A stretch of DNA of 64,000 bases from an uncultured Acetobacteraceae bacterium. GTDB lineage: Bacteria; Pseudomonadota; Alphaproteobacteria; Acetobacterales; Acetobacteraceae. Position numbers and translations under genes: made by a program. The stretch covers positions 1-64,000 of the forward strand of contig CAIXDS010000195.1 of assembly GCA_903918195.1 (NCBI GenBank), written 5' to 3'. Shown piece after piece: positions 34,590-41,901 of the stretch (position 1 is the stretch's first letter; each line of letters starts with the position of its first letter). A model generated the notes under the pieces. It made no database searches. It was not told the origin of the DNA and was given only the letters and a program-made list of their open reading frames with translations.

Positions 34590-36200
34590 ATGGACGGTCG
34601 AGTCAATGGCATTCTTCCCGGGGGCAACCAGTTGCAGCATTGTCGCCGCGTCGCCGTGATCGGTGCCGGCATCGGCGGACTCGTGGCGGCGCTTGAACTC
34701 GCCGCGCGCGGCCTTGATGTGCTGGTGCTGGAGCGTGCCGGCGCGCCGGGCGGCAAGCTGCGCACGGTGGCAGCCGGCGGCGCCCGCATCGATTCGGGGC
34801 CGACGGTGTTCACCCTGCGGCCGGTGTTCGAGGAGATTTTCGCCGCCTGCGGTGAATCGCTGGAGGCGCACATGACGCTGCAGCCGCTGGAGCGGCTGGC
34901 CCGGCACGCCTGGGGCGAGCGGGAGCGGCTGGACCTGTTCGCCGATGCCGAACGCTCGGCCGACGCCATCGGGAGGTTCGCCGGCCCGACGGAAGCCGCC
35001 GGCTACCTGGCGTTCTGCGCCCGCGCGCGGCGCATCTACGGCACGCTGGAACAGCGGTTCATTCGCATCCAGCGACCGAGCCTGCTGTCACTGTCGCTCG
35101 GCCACGGGCCGCGCGGCTTGCTCGACGTGATGCGCATCTCGCCCTACACGCGGCTGTGGCAGGCGCTGGGCCAGCATTTCCGTGACCCGCGCCTGCGCCA
35201 GTTGTTTGGCCGCTATGCCACCTATTCGGGCTGCTCGCCGTTCCGGGCGCCGGCCACGCTGATGCTGATCGCGCATGTCGAGCAACAGGGCGTCTGGGCG
35301 GTCGAAGGCGGCATGCAGCGCATCGCCGCGGCGCTGGCGGGGCTGGCGGCGGCCCGCGGGGCGCGGTTCCGCTATGGTGCGGCGGTGGCGGAGGTGCTGA
35401 CCGAGGGCGGGCGCGCCGTCGGCGTGCGGCTGGAGGATGGCGAGCGCATCGCCGCCGACGCGGTGGTGGTGAATGCCGATGCGGCGGCGCTCGGCCGCGG
35501 CCTGCTCGGGGCGCAAGCCGCGCGGGCGGCGCCGCGGGCGCACCGGGCGCCGCGGTCGATGTCGGCGCTGACCTGGTCGTTGCTGGCCGAAACCGACGGC
35601 TTCCCGCTGCTGCGCCACAATGTTTTCTTCAGCGACCGCTATGCTGCTGAGTTCGACGACGTGTTTCGCCGCCGCCGGCTGCCCGCGTCGCCGACCGTCT
35701 ATGTGTGTGCGCAGGATCGCGGCGGCGGCGAGGCCCCCGCGCCCGCCAGCCCGGAGCGCCTGTTCTGTCTCGTCAACGCACCGGCGACCGGTGATTCCCA
35801 TCCCTTCAGTGCCGCGGAGATCAGGGAATGCGAGGAGCGGACCTTCAGCCACCTGGAGCGGAGTGGCCTGCACGTGCGGGCGCAGCCGGACCGCACGGTG
35901 GCGACGACGCCGGCGGATTTCGAGCGCATGTTCCCGGGGACGGGGGGAGCGCTGTACGGCCGGACGCTGCACCACCCGTTCGCGTCGTTCCAGCGGCCGG
36001 GGGCAAGGAGCCGCGTTCCGGGCTTGTATCTGGCGGGGGGCGGCACGCATCCGGGGCCGGGGGTGCCGATGGCGGCGCTGTCGGGCCGGCTGGCGGCGGC
36101 CAGCGTGCTGGCGGACCTGCCTTCGACCAGCCTGTCCCGGCCGGCGGCTACAGCTGGTGGTATGTCGACGCGCTCAGCGACGATGGAAAGCACGGGCTGA
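34590..36200 (+). CDS. crtD: Methoxyneurosporene (1-hydroxycarotenoid 3,4-) dehydrogenase
   Basis: 536 residues as read here, versus just under 500 usual for CrtD. The FAD-binding VIGAGIGGLVAALELAARG starts near residue 23. GSxxPT-type RIDSGPTVFTLRPVFE and the terminal PGLYLAGGGTHPGPGVPMAALSGRLAA are family blocks. It introduces the 3,4 double bond in the spirilloxanthin branch. The last 30 or so residues after SVLADLP are not family-like and run over the beginning of crtC in another frame. The ATG at 34590 has no ribosome site; a TTG at 34632 preceded by GGGGG is an alternative. Confidence 0.92.
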   Translation: MDGRVNGILPGGNQLQHCRRVAVIGAGIGGLVAALELAARGLDVLVLERAGAPGGKLRTVAAGGARIDSGPTVFTLRPVFEEIFAACGESLEAHMTLQPLERLARHAWGERERLDLFADAERSADAIGRFAGPTEAAGYLAFCARARRIYGTLEQRFIRIQRPSLLSLSLGHGPRGLLDVMRISPYTRLWQALGQHFRDPRLRQLFGRYATYSGCSPFRAPATLMLIAHVEQQGVWAVEGGMQRIAAALAGLAAARGARFRYGAAVAEVLTEGGRAVGVRLEDGERIAADAVVVNADAAALGRGLLGAQAARAAPRAHRAPRSMSALTWSLLAETDGFPLLRHNVFFSDRYAAEFDDVFRRRRLPASPTVYVCAQDRGGGEAPAPASPERLFCLVNAPATGDSHPFSAAEIRECEERTFSHLERSGLHVRAQPDRTVATTPADFERMFPGTGGALYGRTLHHPFASFQRPGARSRVPGLYLAGGGTHPGPGVPMAALSGRLAAASVLADLPSTSLSRPAATAGGMSTRSATMESTG

Positions 36201-37045
36201 CGCTGATCGCCTTCATCGGCAACGTGTTCTCGCCGTACTACGCGCGCGCGCGCCGGCATGGCGGCGGCGACCCGCTGGAGCATTGCGCCCTGAACGTCGC
36301 GCTGTACGGCGCCGGCGGCAAGCGCTGGGCGCTGACCGAGCGCAACGGCCGCGCGCTGCAACGCAGCCGCACTCAGCTCGGCATCGGGCCGAGCGCGCTG
36401 AGCTGGGATGGCAGCGTGCTGACCGCAAGGATCGACGAGGTCACCGCCCCCTTCCCGTCCCATGTGCGCGGCACGGTGCGGGTGCATCCGGCGGCGCTGC
36501 CGGGCCGCAGCTTCGCACTGGACGCCGCCGGGCGGCACATCTGGACGCCGATTTCACCCTGTGCGCGGGTGGAGGTGGCGATGGAGCGGCCGGCGCTGCG
36601 CTGGAGCGGCTCGGCCTATTTCGACGCCAATGCGGGCAGCGAGCCGCTGGAGGCGGGGTTCAGGAGCTGGGACTGGTCGCGCGCCGATCTGCGGAATGGC
36701 ACGGCGGTGCTGTATGATGCGGTGCGCCGCGACGACAGCACGCGGCTGCTGGCGCTGCGTTTCGGCCCGGATGGCAGCGTGGAGAGTTTTGACGCGCCGC
36801 CGCCGGTGCGGCTGCCGGTTGCCACCGTCTGGCGTGTTGCCCGCGGCACGCGCGCCGATGCCGGCCATAGCGCGGCGGTGGTGGAGACGCTGGAGGACAC
36901 GCCCTTCTACACCCGCTCGTTGCTGCGCACGCACCTGTTGGGCGAACGCGCGACGGCGGTGCATGAAAGTCTGTCGCTGGACCGCTTCCGCACCGGCTGG
37001 GTGCAGGCGCTGCTCCCCTTCCGCATGCCCCGCGCCCTTCTCTAA
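35828..37045 (+). CDS. crtC: Carotenoid 1,2-hydratase (hydroxyneurosporene synthase), start uncertain
   Basis: Family similarity begins near 36122 with FDQPVPAGGYSWWYVDALSD, then GLTLIAFIGNVFSPYYARARR and DPLEHCALNVALYG, and continues to 37045 as expected. It adds water to the terminal double bond of neurosporene/lycopene derivatives. No ATG, GTG or TTG exists in this frame between 35831 and the GTG inside GNVFSP. The only standard start before the conserved block is the ATG at 35828, inside crtD, which would add about 98 Gly/Ala-rich residues that are the other-frame reading of crtD. Options are a noncanonical start, frameshifting from crtD, or an assembly error. Confidence 0.85.
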   Translation: MRGADLQPPGAEWPARAGAAGPHGGDDAGGFRAHVPGDGGSAVRPDAAPPVRVVPAAGGKEPRSGLVSGGGRHASGAGGADGGAVGPAGGGQRAGGPAFDQPVPAGGYSWWYVDALSDDGKHGLTLIAFIGNVFSPYYARARRHGGGDPLEHCALNVALYGAGGKRWALTERNGRALQRSRTQLGIGPSALSWDGSVLTARIDEVTAPFPSHVRGTVRVHPAALPGRSFALDAAGRHIWTPISPCARVEVAMERPALRWSGSAYFDANAGSEPLEAGFRSWDWSRADLRNGTAVLYDAVRRDDSTRLLALRFGPDGSVESFDAPPPVRLPVATVWRVARGTRADAGHSAAVVETLEDTPFYTRSLLRTHLLGERATAVHESLSLDRFRTGWVQALLPFRMPRALL

Positions 37046-37057
37046 ACGGATCGGGGT

Positions 37058-37110
37058 GCAGGGGCCTCTCGGCCCCTGCCGGGTCCAGGGCAGAGCCCTG
37101 GTCTTGTTTT
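37058..37110 (+). terminator. Interspersed repeat copy C acting as crtC terminator
   Basis: GCAGGGGCC-TCTC-GGCCCCTGC (37058-37079, 9-bp stem) is followed by CCAGGGC-AGA-GCCCTGG (37085-37101), identical to the second hairpin of copy A, and then TCTTGTTTT. The first stem differs in sequence from copies A and B but compensating changes keep it paired. It starts 13 bases after the crtC stop and ends five bases before the stop of the converging ferredoxin gene. Confidence 0.8.
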
Positions 37111-37114
37111 CCTG

Positions 37115-37483
37115 TCAGGCCCCGCCCGGCTCGCCGGTAAAGTGGATCACCACCTCCTCATCCCGCGCCACAAACTGGCAGGCCAGACGGAAGGGCGGCG
37201 GGATATCGCGCACCTCGGCGTCCTCGATCTCGGCGTCGGTGATCTTGCCGAGCGATTTGAGCGTCGCCTTTTCCTTTTCCGTCAGCGCCACGCCCATCTT
37301 CGGCTTGCCCTCGACGTATTCGATGCGGATCAGACACGAGCCGCACTCGCCATTGCGGCAATCATGCGGGATTTTCACCCCGTTCTTTTCGGCGACCACC
37401 AGGATGGTGTGGGTGTCGCCGGCGGTGGCGTAGGCGCGCAGGTCGCGGTGCAGGGTCGGTGACGAAAATGTGAGGATCGGCAT
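37115..37483 (-). CDS. 2Fe-2S ferredoxin
   Basis: 122 residues with the plant/adrenodoxin-type cluster motif CRNGECGSC (Cys42, 47, 50) and the fourth ligand Cys102 in RLACQF. An insert of about 50 residues between third and fourth ligands (KMGVALTEKEKATLKSLGKI) is typical of the subgroup. It is a one-electron carrier in the cytoplasm. It lies 142 bases after bchJ with a perfect FNR box in between, so it probably has its own low-oxygen promoter. A partner among the Bch enzymes (BchE, reductases or AcsF) is plausible but unproved. Confidence 0.93.
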   Translation of the reverse strand: MPILTFSSPTLHRDLRAYATAGDTHTILVVAEKNGVKIPHDCRNGECGSCLIRIEYVEGKPKMGVALTEKEKATLKSLGKITDAEIEDAEVRDIPPPFRLACQFVARDEEVVIHFTGEPGGA

Positions 37484-37594
37484 GCCTGTTCTCTCCGGTT
37501 GGCGGTGATGCGCCAGCGCTCCCAGCCAAAGCCCGCGTCAACAGGCTCTTTTCGTCCTTTTCGGTACTATTTCGGGTGGATGGAGCGGGCGCGC

Positions 37595-37608
37595 GTTGAT
37601 GCAGATCA
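37595..37608 (-). promoter_or_regulatory. Perfect FNR/FnrL box upstream of the ferredoxin
   Basis: TTGATGCAGATCAA matches TTGAT-N4-ATCAA at every position and is extended to GTTGATGCAGATCAAC. It lies 112 bases before the ferredoxin ATG and 18 bases past the bchJ stop. The position fits activation of a promoter inside the intergenic region. Confidence 0.75.
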
Positions 37609-37625
37609 ACGCCGCGGCGGGCGCG

Positions 37626-38249
37626 TCAGCGCTTCCAGCGGATCTCGAACACGCAGGCGGGGGCGCCGGTGGCCTGGCACGCCGTCTCGACCACCGTGGC
37701 ACGGCGGCTGACCAGGGTGCGGTAGAGGTGCTCGAAGGTGGCGGCGTAATAGTCGCAGACCGGCTCTGCCGCTGTCGTGCCGCGGCAGAGCGGGCAGTTG
37801 GTGAAGCTCAGGCGCACGGGATAGCCTGACTCGGCACGGAAATGACTGCTGCCGGCGAAGGTCCAGGAATGGCCGCCGATGGAGCGCAGCAGAATGCGGC
37901 TGGCGAGCCCCGGCGGCAACAGGCGCAGCACGAACTGGGCAGGACGGGGGATACGGTTGGCCAGCAGGTAATCGCAGGTGCGTACCCCGGCCTCACGCGA
38001 CACCGCGCGCGCCTGCGCCGCCCCGAGCGCCGGGCGCAGGCGCTGGTGCAGGGCAATGACTTCCCGCTCGTCCACCATCTGGCCGGGCATGGTCTGGAGG
38101 TAGTGCTCCACGCCGGCGCTGCGGAACACCTCCGCCGTCACCGCGTCGCCGAGCTGCGCACGCAGCGCCTCGGCGACGCGGATGATGGCGTTCGGGCCAA
38201 TCCGCGCCGGCCCCGTATCGGGGGCCGGCGTGTGGGTGGAGGCGGTCAC
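37626..38249 (-). CDS. bchJ: BchJ-type V4R domain protein (bacteriochlorophyll 4-vinyl reductase family)
   Basis: 207 residues. IGPNAIIRVAEALRAQLG opens the protein. The C-terminal V4R domain (about 120-205) contains FTNCPLCRGTTAAEPVCDYYAATFEHLYRTL, in outline CPLCRG and CDYYAATFE, with cysteines likely to bind metal. BchJ was first named a vinyl reductase; later work makes it an accessory factor acting around BchE, which suits its place eight bases after bchE. No catalytic residue can be assigned. Confidence 0.92.
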   Translation of the reverse strand: MTASTHTPAPDTGPARIGPNAIIRVAEALRAQLGDAVTAEVFRSAGVEHYLQTMPGQMVDEREVIALHQRLRPALGAAQARAVSREAGVRTCDYLLANRIPRPAQFVLRLLPPGLASRILLRSIGGHSWTFAGSSHFRAESGYPVRLSFTNCPLCRGTTAAEPVCDYYAATFEHLYRTLVSRRATVVETACQATGAPACVFEIRWKR

Positions 38250-38257
38250 GCCGTGCC

Positions 38258-40054
38258 TTAACGCGGCGGCGCGGCGACGGCCTTGTCAGGCACCTTCGGA
38301 TGGGTGGGCGCCGATGCCGCCGGCACCACCACCCCCGCATCCTCGTCGTATTGCAGGTGGTTGGGCGCACCGCAGGCGGTCACCACTGCGTCTTCGTCGT
38401 AGTGCAGGTCGTTCGGTGCGCCGCAGGCCGAGATGGTCTCGGACTGGCCGCGCCCCGCCGGCTGTTGCAGGTACTGGCTGTCGTTGGTCGGCGAGCATTT
38501 GCCGATGATCGTGGGCGTGCCGGTGAAGTTGACGTCGGCGGCGAGATCGGGCCGGTTGCGCTTGGTCGCCTGAATCTGCTCGGAGGTCAGCACCTTGCTC
38601 TGGTCGAAGCCCAGTTCCCATTCCGAGGACATGCCGTTGAACTTCAGGCGCTCGAGATCGTAGAATTTCTTCTCCCACGTCGTCTTCGCGAACGCCTTCA
38701 GGCAGCCGAGCATGTACTTGCGCTTCCACTTGTCGCGAATCCACGGATAGCCGAGGAACGTCTTCCGCAGATAGAAGCGCGCATAGTTCTTCATCACGCC
38801 CTTGAGCACCTGCTCGCGGGTCATGGCGTCGGGCTTCATGATCGGCGTGACGAAATTGTACTTCGAGTAGTCGCGGACCTCGACCTTGTCGCCCAGATCC
38901 TCGAACAGCTCGGCGAAGGGCCACGGCGTGTAGCAGTTCCAGTTGACCATGTCGGCCTTCCAGTCCAGCCCCAGCCGGTAGGTTTCCTCGATGGTCTCCG
39001 GAGTCTCGTTCTCCAGCCCCATGATGAACTGCACTTCGGCGACCATGCCGGCGTCGCGCAGCAGCTTCACCGCCAGCTTGTTCTGCTCGATTGTGGTTTC
39101 CTTGCGGAACAGGTCGAGCTTCATCTGGGCGGCCGCCTCGGTGCCCAGCGAAACATGCACGAGGCCGGCCTTGCGGAACATCGGCAGCAATTCGCGGTCG
39201 CGCAGGATGTCGGTGACGCGGGTGTTGATGCCCCAATGCACCGGCAGGTTACGCTCGATCAACTCCTCGCACAGCCGGATGAACTTCTTGCGGTTGATGG
39301 TCGGTTCCTCGTCGGCGAGGATGAAGAAACCGACATTGTGCTCGCGCACCAGCATTTCGACTTCGTCGACGAATTTCTTCGGATCGCGGGTGCGATACTG
39401 GCGCCAGAACTTCCACTGCGAGCAGAACCGGCAGGTGAACGGGCAGCCACGGGCGAAGTTGGGCACCGCTACCCGGCAGTTCAGCGGGGTGTAGATGTAT
39501 TTGTCCCACTCCAGCAGCGACCAGTCCGGGGTCAGGCTGTCGAGGTCCTTGATGACCGGATGCGCCGGAGTGGCGACCAGCTGGCCGTCTTCCAGGAAGG
39601 CCAGGCCCTTGATTTCGCGCCGTTTCGCCAGATGGGTGCCGTCCTGGATGGCGCGCATCAGATTGACGGTGATCTCCTCGCCCTCGCCGCGGACGATGTA
39701 GTCGATCCAGGGCGCCTCGCTGAGCACCTGGGCGTACATGAAGGTGGGATGGATGCCGCCGAGGATGGTGACCGCGTTCGGCACCGCTTCCCGCGCCAGT
39801 TGCAGCGTCTTCTGCGCCTGATAAATCATCGGGGTGATGGCGGTGGCCATCACCACGTCGGGCTGAATCTTGCGGATCATCTCGGCGAGCTTGTCGTCCG
39901 GGATGTAGTTCGTCATGGCATCGACGAAGCGGATGTTGGTGATGCCCGCCTGCTTCAGCGCGCCACCGACATAGGCCACCCAGCCCGGCGGCCAGTTGCC
40001 GGCAATCTCGGCACCACCGGAATGGTAGTTGGGCTGGATCATCATCACGCGCAT
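38258..40054 (-). CDS. bchE: Anaerobic Mg-protoporphyrin IX monomethyl ester cyclase
   Basis: 598 residues. The N-terminal cobalamin-binding domain (residues 1 to about 170) precedes a radical-SAM core with CPFTCRFC (Cys204, 208, 211), followed by the BchE-type C-terminal domain. It forms the isocyclic ring with oxygen from water under anoxia. The C-terminal tail holds two copies of ACGAPN-L-YDEDA (543-556 and 560-573). A near-perfect FNR box lies 64 bases before the ATG. The same cluster also encodes the aerobic cyclase AcsF. Confidence 0.97.
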   Translation of the reverse strand: MRVMMIQPNYHSGGAEIAGNWPPGWVAYVGGALKQAGITNIRFVDAMTNYIPDDKLAEMIRKIQPDVVMATAITPMIYQAQKTLQLAREAVPNAVTILGGIHPTFMYAQVLSEAPWIDYIVRGEGEEITVNLMRAIQDGTHLAKRREIKGLAFLEDGQLVATPAHPVIKDLDSLTPDWSLLEWDKYIYTPLNCRVAVPNFARGCPFTCRFCSQWKFWRQYRTRDPKKFVDEVEMLVREHNVGFFILADEEPTINRKKFIRLCEELIERNLPVHWGINTRVTDILRDRELLPMFRKAGLVHVSLGTEAAAQMKLDLFRKETTIEQNKLAVKLLRDAGMVAEVQFIMGLENETPETIEETYRLGLDWKADMVNWNCYTPWPFAELFEDLGDKVEVRDYSKYNFVTPIMKPDAMTREQVLKGVMKNYARFYLRKTFLGYPWIRDKWKRKYMLGCLKAFAKTTWEKKFYDLERLKFNGMSSEWELGFDQSKVLTSEQIQATKRNRPDLAADVNFTGTPTIIGKCSPTNDSQYLQQPAGRGQSETISACGAPNDLHYDEDAVVTACGAPNHLQYDEDAGVVVPAASAPTHPKVPDKAVAAPPR

Positions 40055-40117
40055 GGACGAACTCCCACCAGATCCTGCTGGTTCACGGAAAAATATCGAG
40101 TGCGCAACTCAGTCACC

Positions 40118-40131
40118 TTGATGTAGGTCAA
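40118..40131 (-). promoter_or_regulatory. FNR-like box upstream of bchE
   Basis: TTGATGTAGGTCAA matches TTGAT-N4-ATCAA with one substitution (GTCAA). It is 64 bases from the bchE start in a 132-base gap, in a position suited to activation under low oxygen. Confidence 0.65.
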
Positions 40132-40186
40132 GATTTTCGCGGCTGCGCGCACCGGTCCGGCCACTCGGCCATCAGTCTCCCGGCCA

Positions 40187-40561
40187 TCAGCGCGGCTCGG
40201 CCGCCGATGTGACCGGGACGACCTCACGATAGCGCGTGCTGATGCTGAACCACACGCCATAGCCCAGCAGCAGGAGCAGGAATCCGGCGAGGTCGATCGG
40301 CGAGAACAGACTGGAACGGCCGATCGCCGCATAGGATAGCGACACCTCGGCGGCCCCGACGAGCAGCACGAAATTAACAACCGGCCGGGCGATCGCCCCG
40401 GTCAGAGCGAATTTCTGGCTGGTGCGCACGTCGATCTCCAGCCCCTTGGCCTTCGCCGCGTGCCATGCCGCCAGCGCACGCTTGCGCCGTTGCAGCGCCG
40501 TCGTGAAAAACCACACCCCGATAGCGGCCAGGACCAGTCCCGCCCAGTTCCTTATCGGCAT
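40187..40561 (-). CDS. Small membrane protein, unknown, between crtB and bchE
   Basis: 124 residues from the ATG at 40561, which follows AAGGAGGCTTGAGC. Three hydrophobic segments: about 7-22 (AGLVLAAIGVWFFTTA), 57-80 and 92-112 (LAGFLLLLLGYGVWFSI). A basic loop RRKRALAAWHAAKAKG after the first helix should stay cytoplasmic. I recognise no family. It sits on the same strand between crtB and bchE, so a role in the photosynthetic membrane is possible but only by position. Confidence 0.7.
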   Translation of the reverse strand: MPIRNWAGLVLAAIGVWFFTTALQRRKRALAAWHAAKAKGLEIDVRTSQKFALTGAIARPVVNFVLLVGAAEVSLSYAAIGRSSLFSPIDLAGFLLLLLGYGVWFSISTRYREVVPVTSAAEPR

Positions 40562-40794
40562 GCTCAAGCCTCCTTGGATCGGCGATCCGGATCACCGGCG
40601 GACCTCTCCGACGGGTTCTCCGCGCGCGTTGGATGTTGTGGCCCGATTCACCCGTCAGCACGGGCGCGCATGGCGGGATCGAACCACGAGGCGCAGCAAT
40701 TGTGCACAGATTGCCGTGCGAACGCAGACACAGTTTTCGTCCGCGCGCAAGCCGGCTCAGCGTCCGTCACGCATGTAAACCTTGCAAGCTTTGC

Positions 40795-41901
40795 TCAGGA
40801 CGACGGCACGGCTTCGGTGGCCCGGCGGCGGCGTTCGATGGCCTCCATCCGCTCAAGCTGCTCCAGCTTGGTAAACAGTTGCAGCACCCAGCCAACCTGT
40901 TCGTTGATGCTCCGATCCGGGATCGGCGATGCGGCGTCCGGGTTGATGCGACCGCGCGCGGGTTGCGCGATCACGGCATCGATCAGGAATTTCGCCTCGG
41001 GCAGCGGCGGCGAGGCGTCCTGGCGCACCGGCAGGACCGGCGCCGTGAGCGCGCGCGCCATCAGCCGCGCCTTGCGCCGCGCCGACACCACGGCGCGCCG
41101 CGAGACCGAATCGCAGCCCGCGCGTTCCACTTCACGGCCGATCTCGGCATAGAGGTAGCGCGCCGCCCAGATGCCGGGCTGGCACGACAGCGGCAGCCGC
41201 GAAATACCCGCGCCGGCGCGGTCGTAGAGCACATCGGCCTCGCGCAGCAGGCGCTTGACCACCTCGGCCAGCGCCTCGCTGAACACGGGGTTGGCCAGCC
41301 AGGCATCCGGATCGATGCCGGCCTCGCGCATCCAGGCGCGCGGCAGATAGAGCCGCCCGTTGCGCGCATCCTCGCCGACGTCGCGGGCGATGTTGGACAA
41401 TTGCATGGCGATGCCGAGGTCGCAGGCGCGCGACACCACGGTGGGATTCCGCTCGCCCATCAGCAGCGTCATCATCACCCCGACGGTGCCGGCCACGCGC
41501 GCCGAATAAGCATGCACGCTCGACATGTCCTCGTAGCGCCGCCCCTCGGCATCCCAGGCGAACCCTTCCAGCAGCGCCTCCGGAATGGCGCGCGGCACGG
41601 CGAACCGGGTCACCACATCGGTCAGCGCCCGGTCGGCCGAGATGGCGGCGGGCCGCCCGTCATAGACCCGCTCCAGCCGCTCGCGCAGCCGCTCGAGCGC
41701 GTTGCCGCCGGGGCTGTCGAGGTCGATGGCATCGTCGGCCACCCGGCAGAACGCATACAGCGAGACTGCCGGGTCCCGCACCGATTTCGGCAGCAGGAAC
41801 GATGCGGCGAAAAACGAGCGCGACCCGCCGCGCAGCAACTCGCGGCAGGCCTCGATATCGGCGTGTGACGCCTTGGGTCGTTCAGCGGAGAGCAGAAACA
41901 T
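40795..41901 (-). CDS. crtB: Phytoene synthase
   Basis: 368 residues. Two Asp-rich sites are clear: CRVADDAIDLD and NIARDVGEDARNGRLYLP, together with the GTVGVMMTLLM helix. It joins two geranylgeranyl diphosphates into phytoene. The C-terminal extension of about 60 residues (after PLPEAKFLIDAVIAQPARGR) is longer than usual and ends in a coiled-coil-like ERMEAIERRRRATEA. Its start overlaps the crtI stop by 20 bases. Confidence 0.97.
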   Translation of the reverse strand: MFLLSAERPKASHADIEACRELLRGGSRSFFAASFLLPKSVRDPAVSLYAFCRVADDAIDLDSPGGNALERLRERLERVYDGRPAAISADRALTDVVTRFAVPRAIPEALLEGFAWDAEGRRYEDMSSVHAYSARVAGTVGVMMTLLMGERNPTVVSRACDLGIAMQLSNIARDVGEDARNGRLYLPRAWMREAGIDPDAWLANPVFSEALAEVVKRLLREADVLYDRAGAGISRLPLSCQPGIWAARYLYAEIGREVERAGCDSVSRRAVVSARRKARLMARALTAPVLPVRQDASPPLPEAKFLIDAVIAQPARGRINPDAASPIPDRSINEQVGWVLQLFTKLEQLERMEAIERRRRATEAVPSS

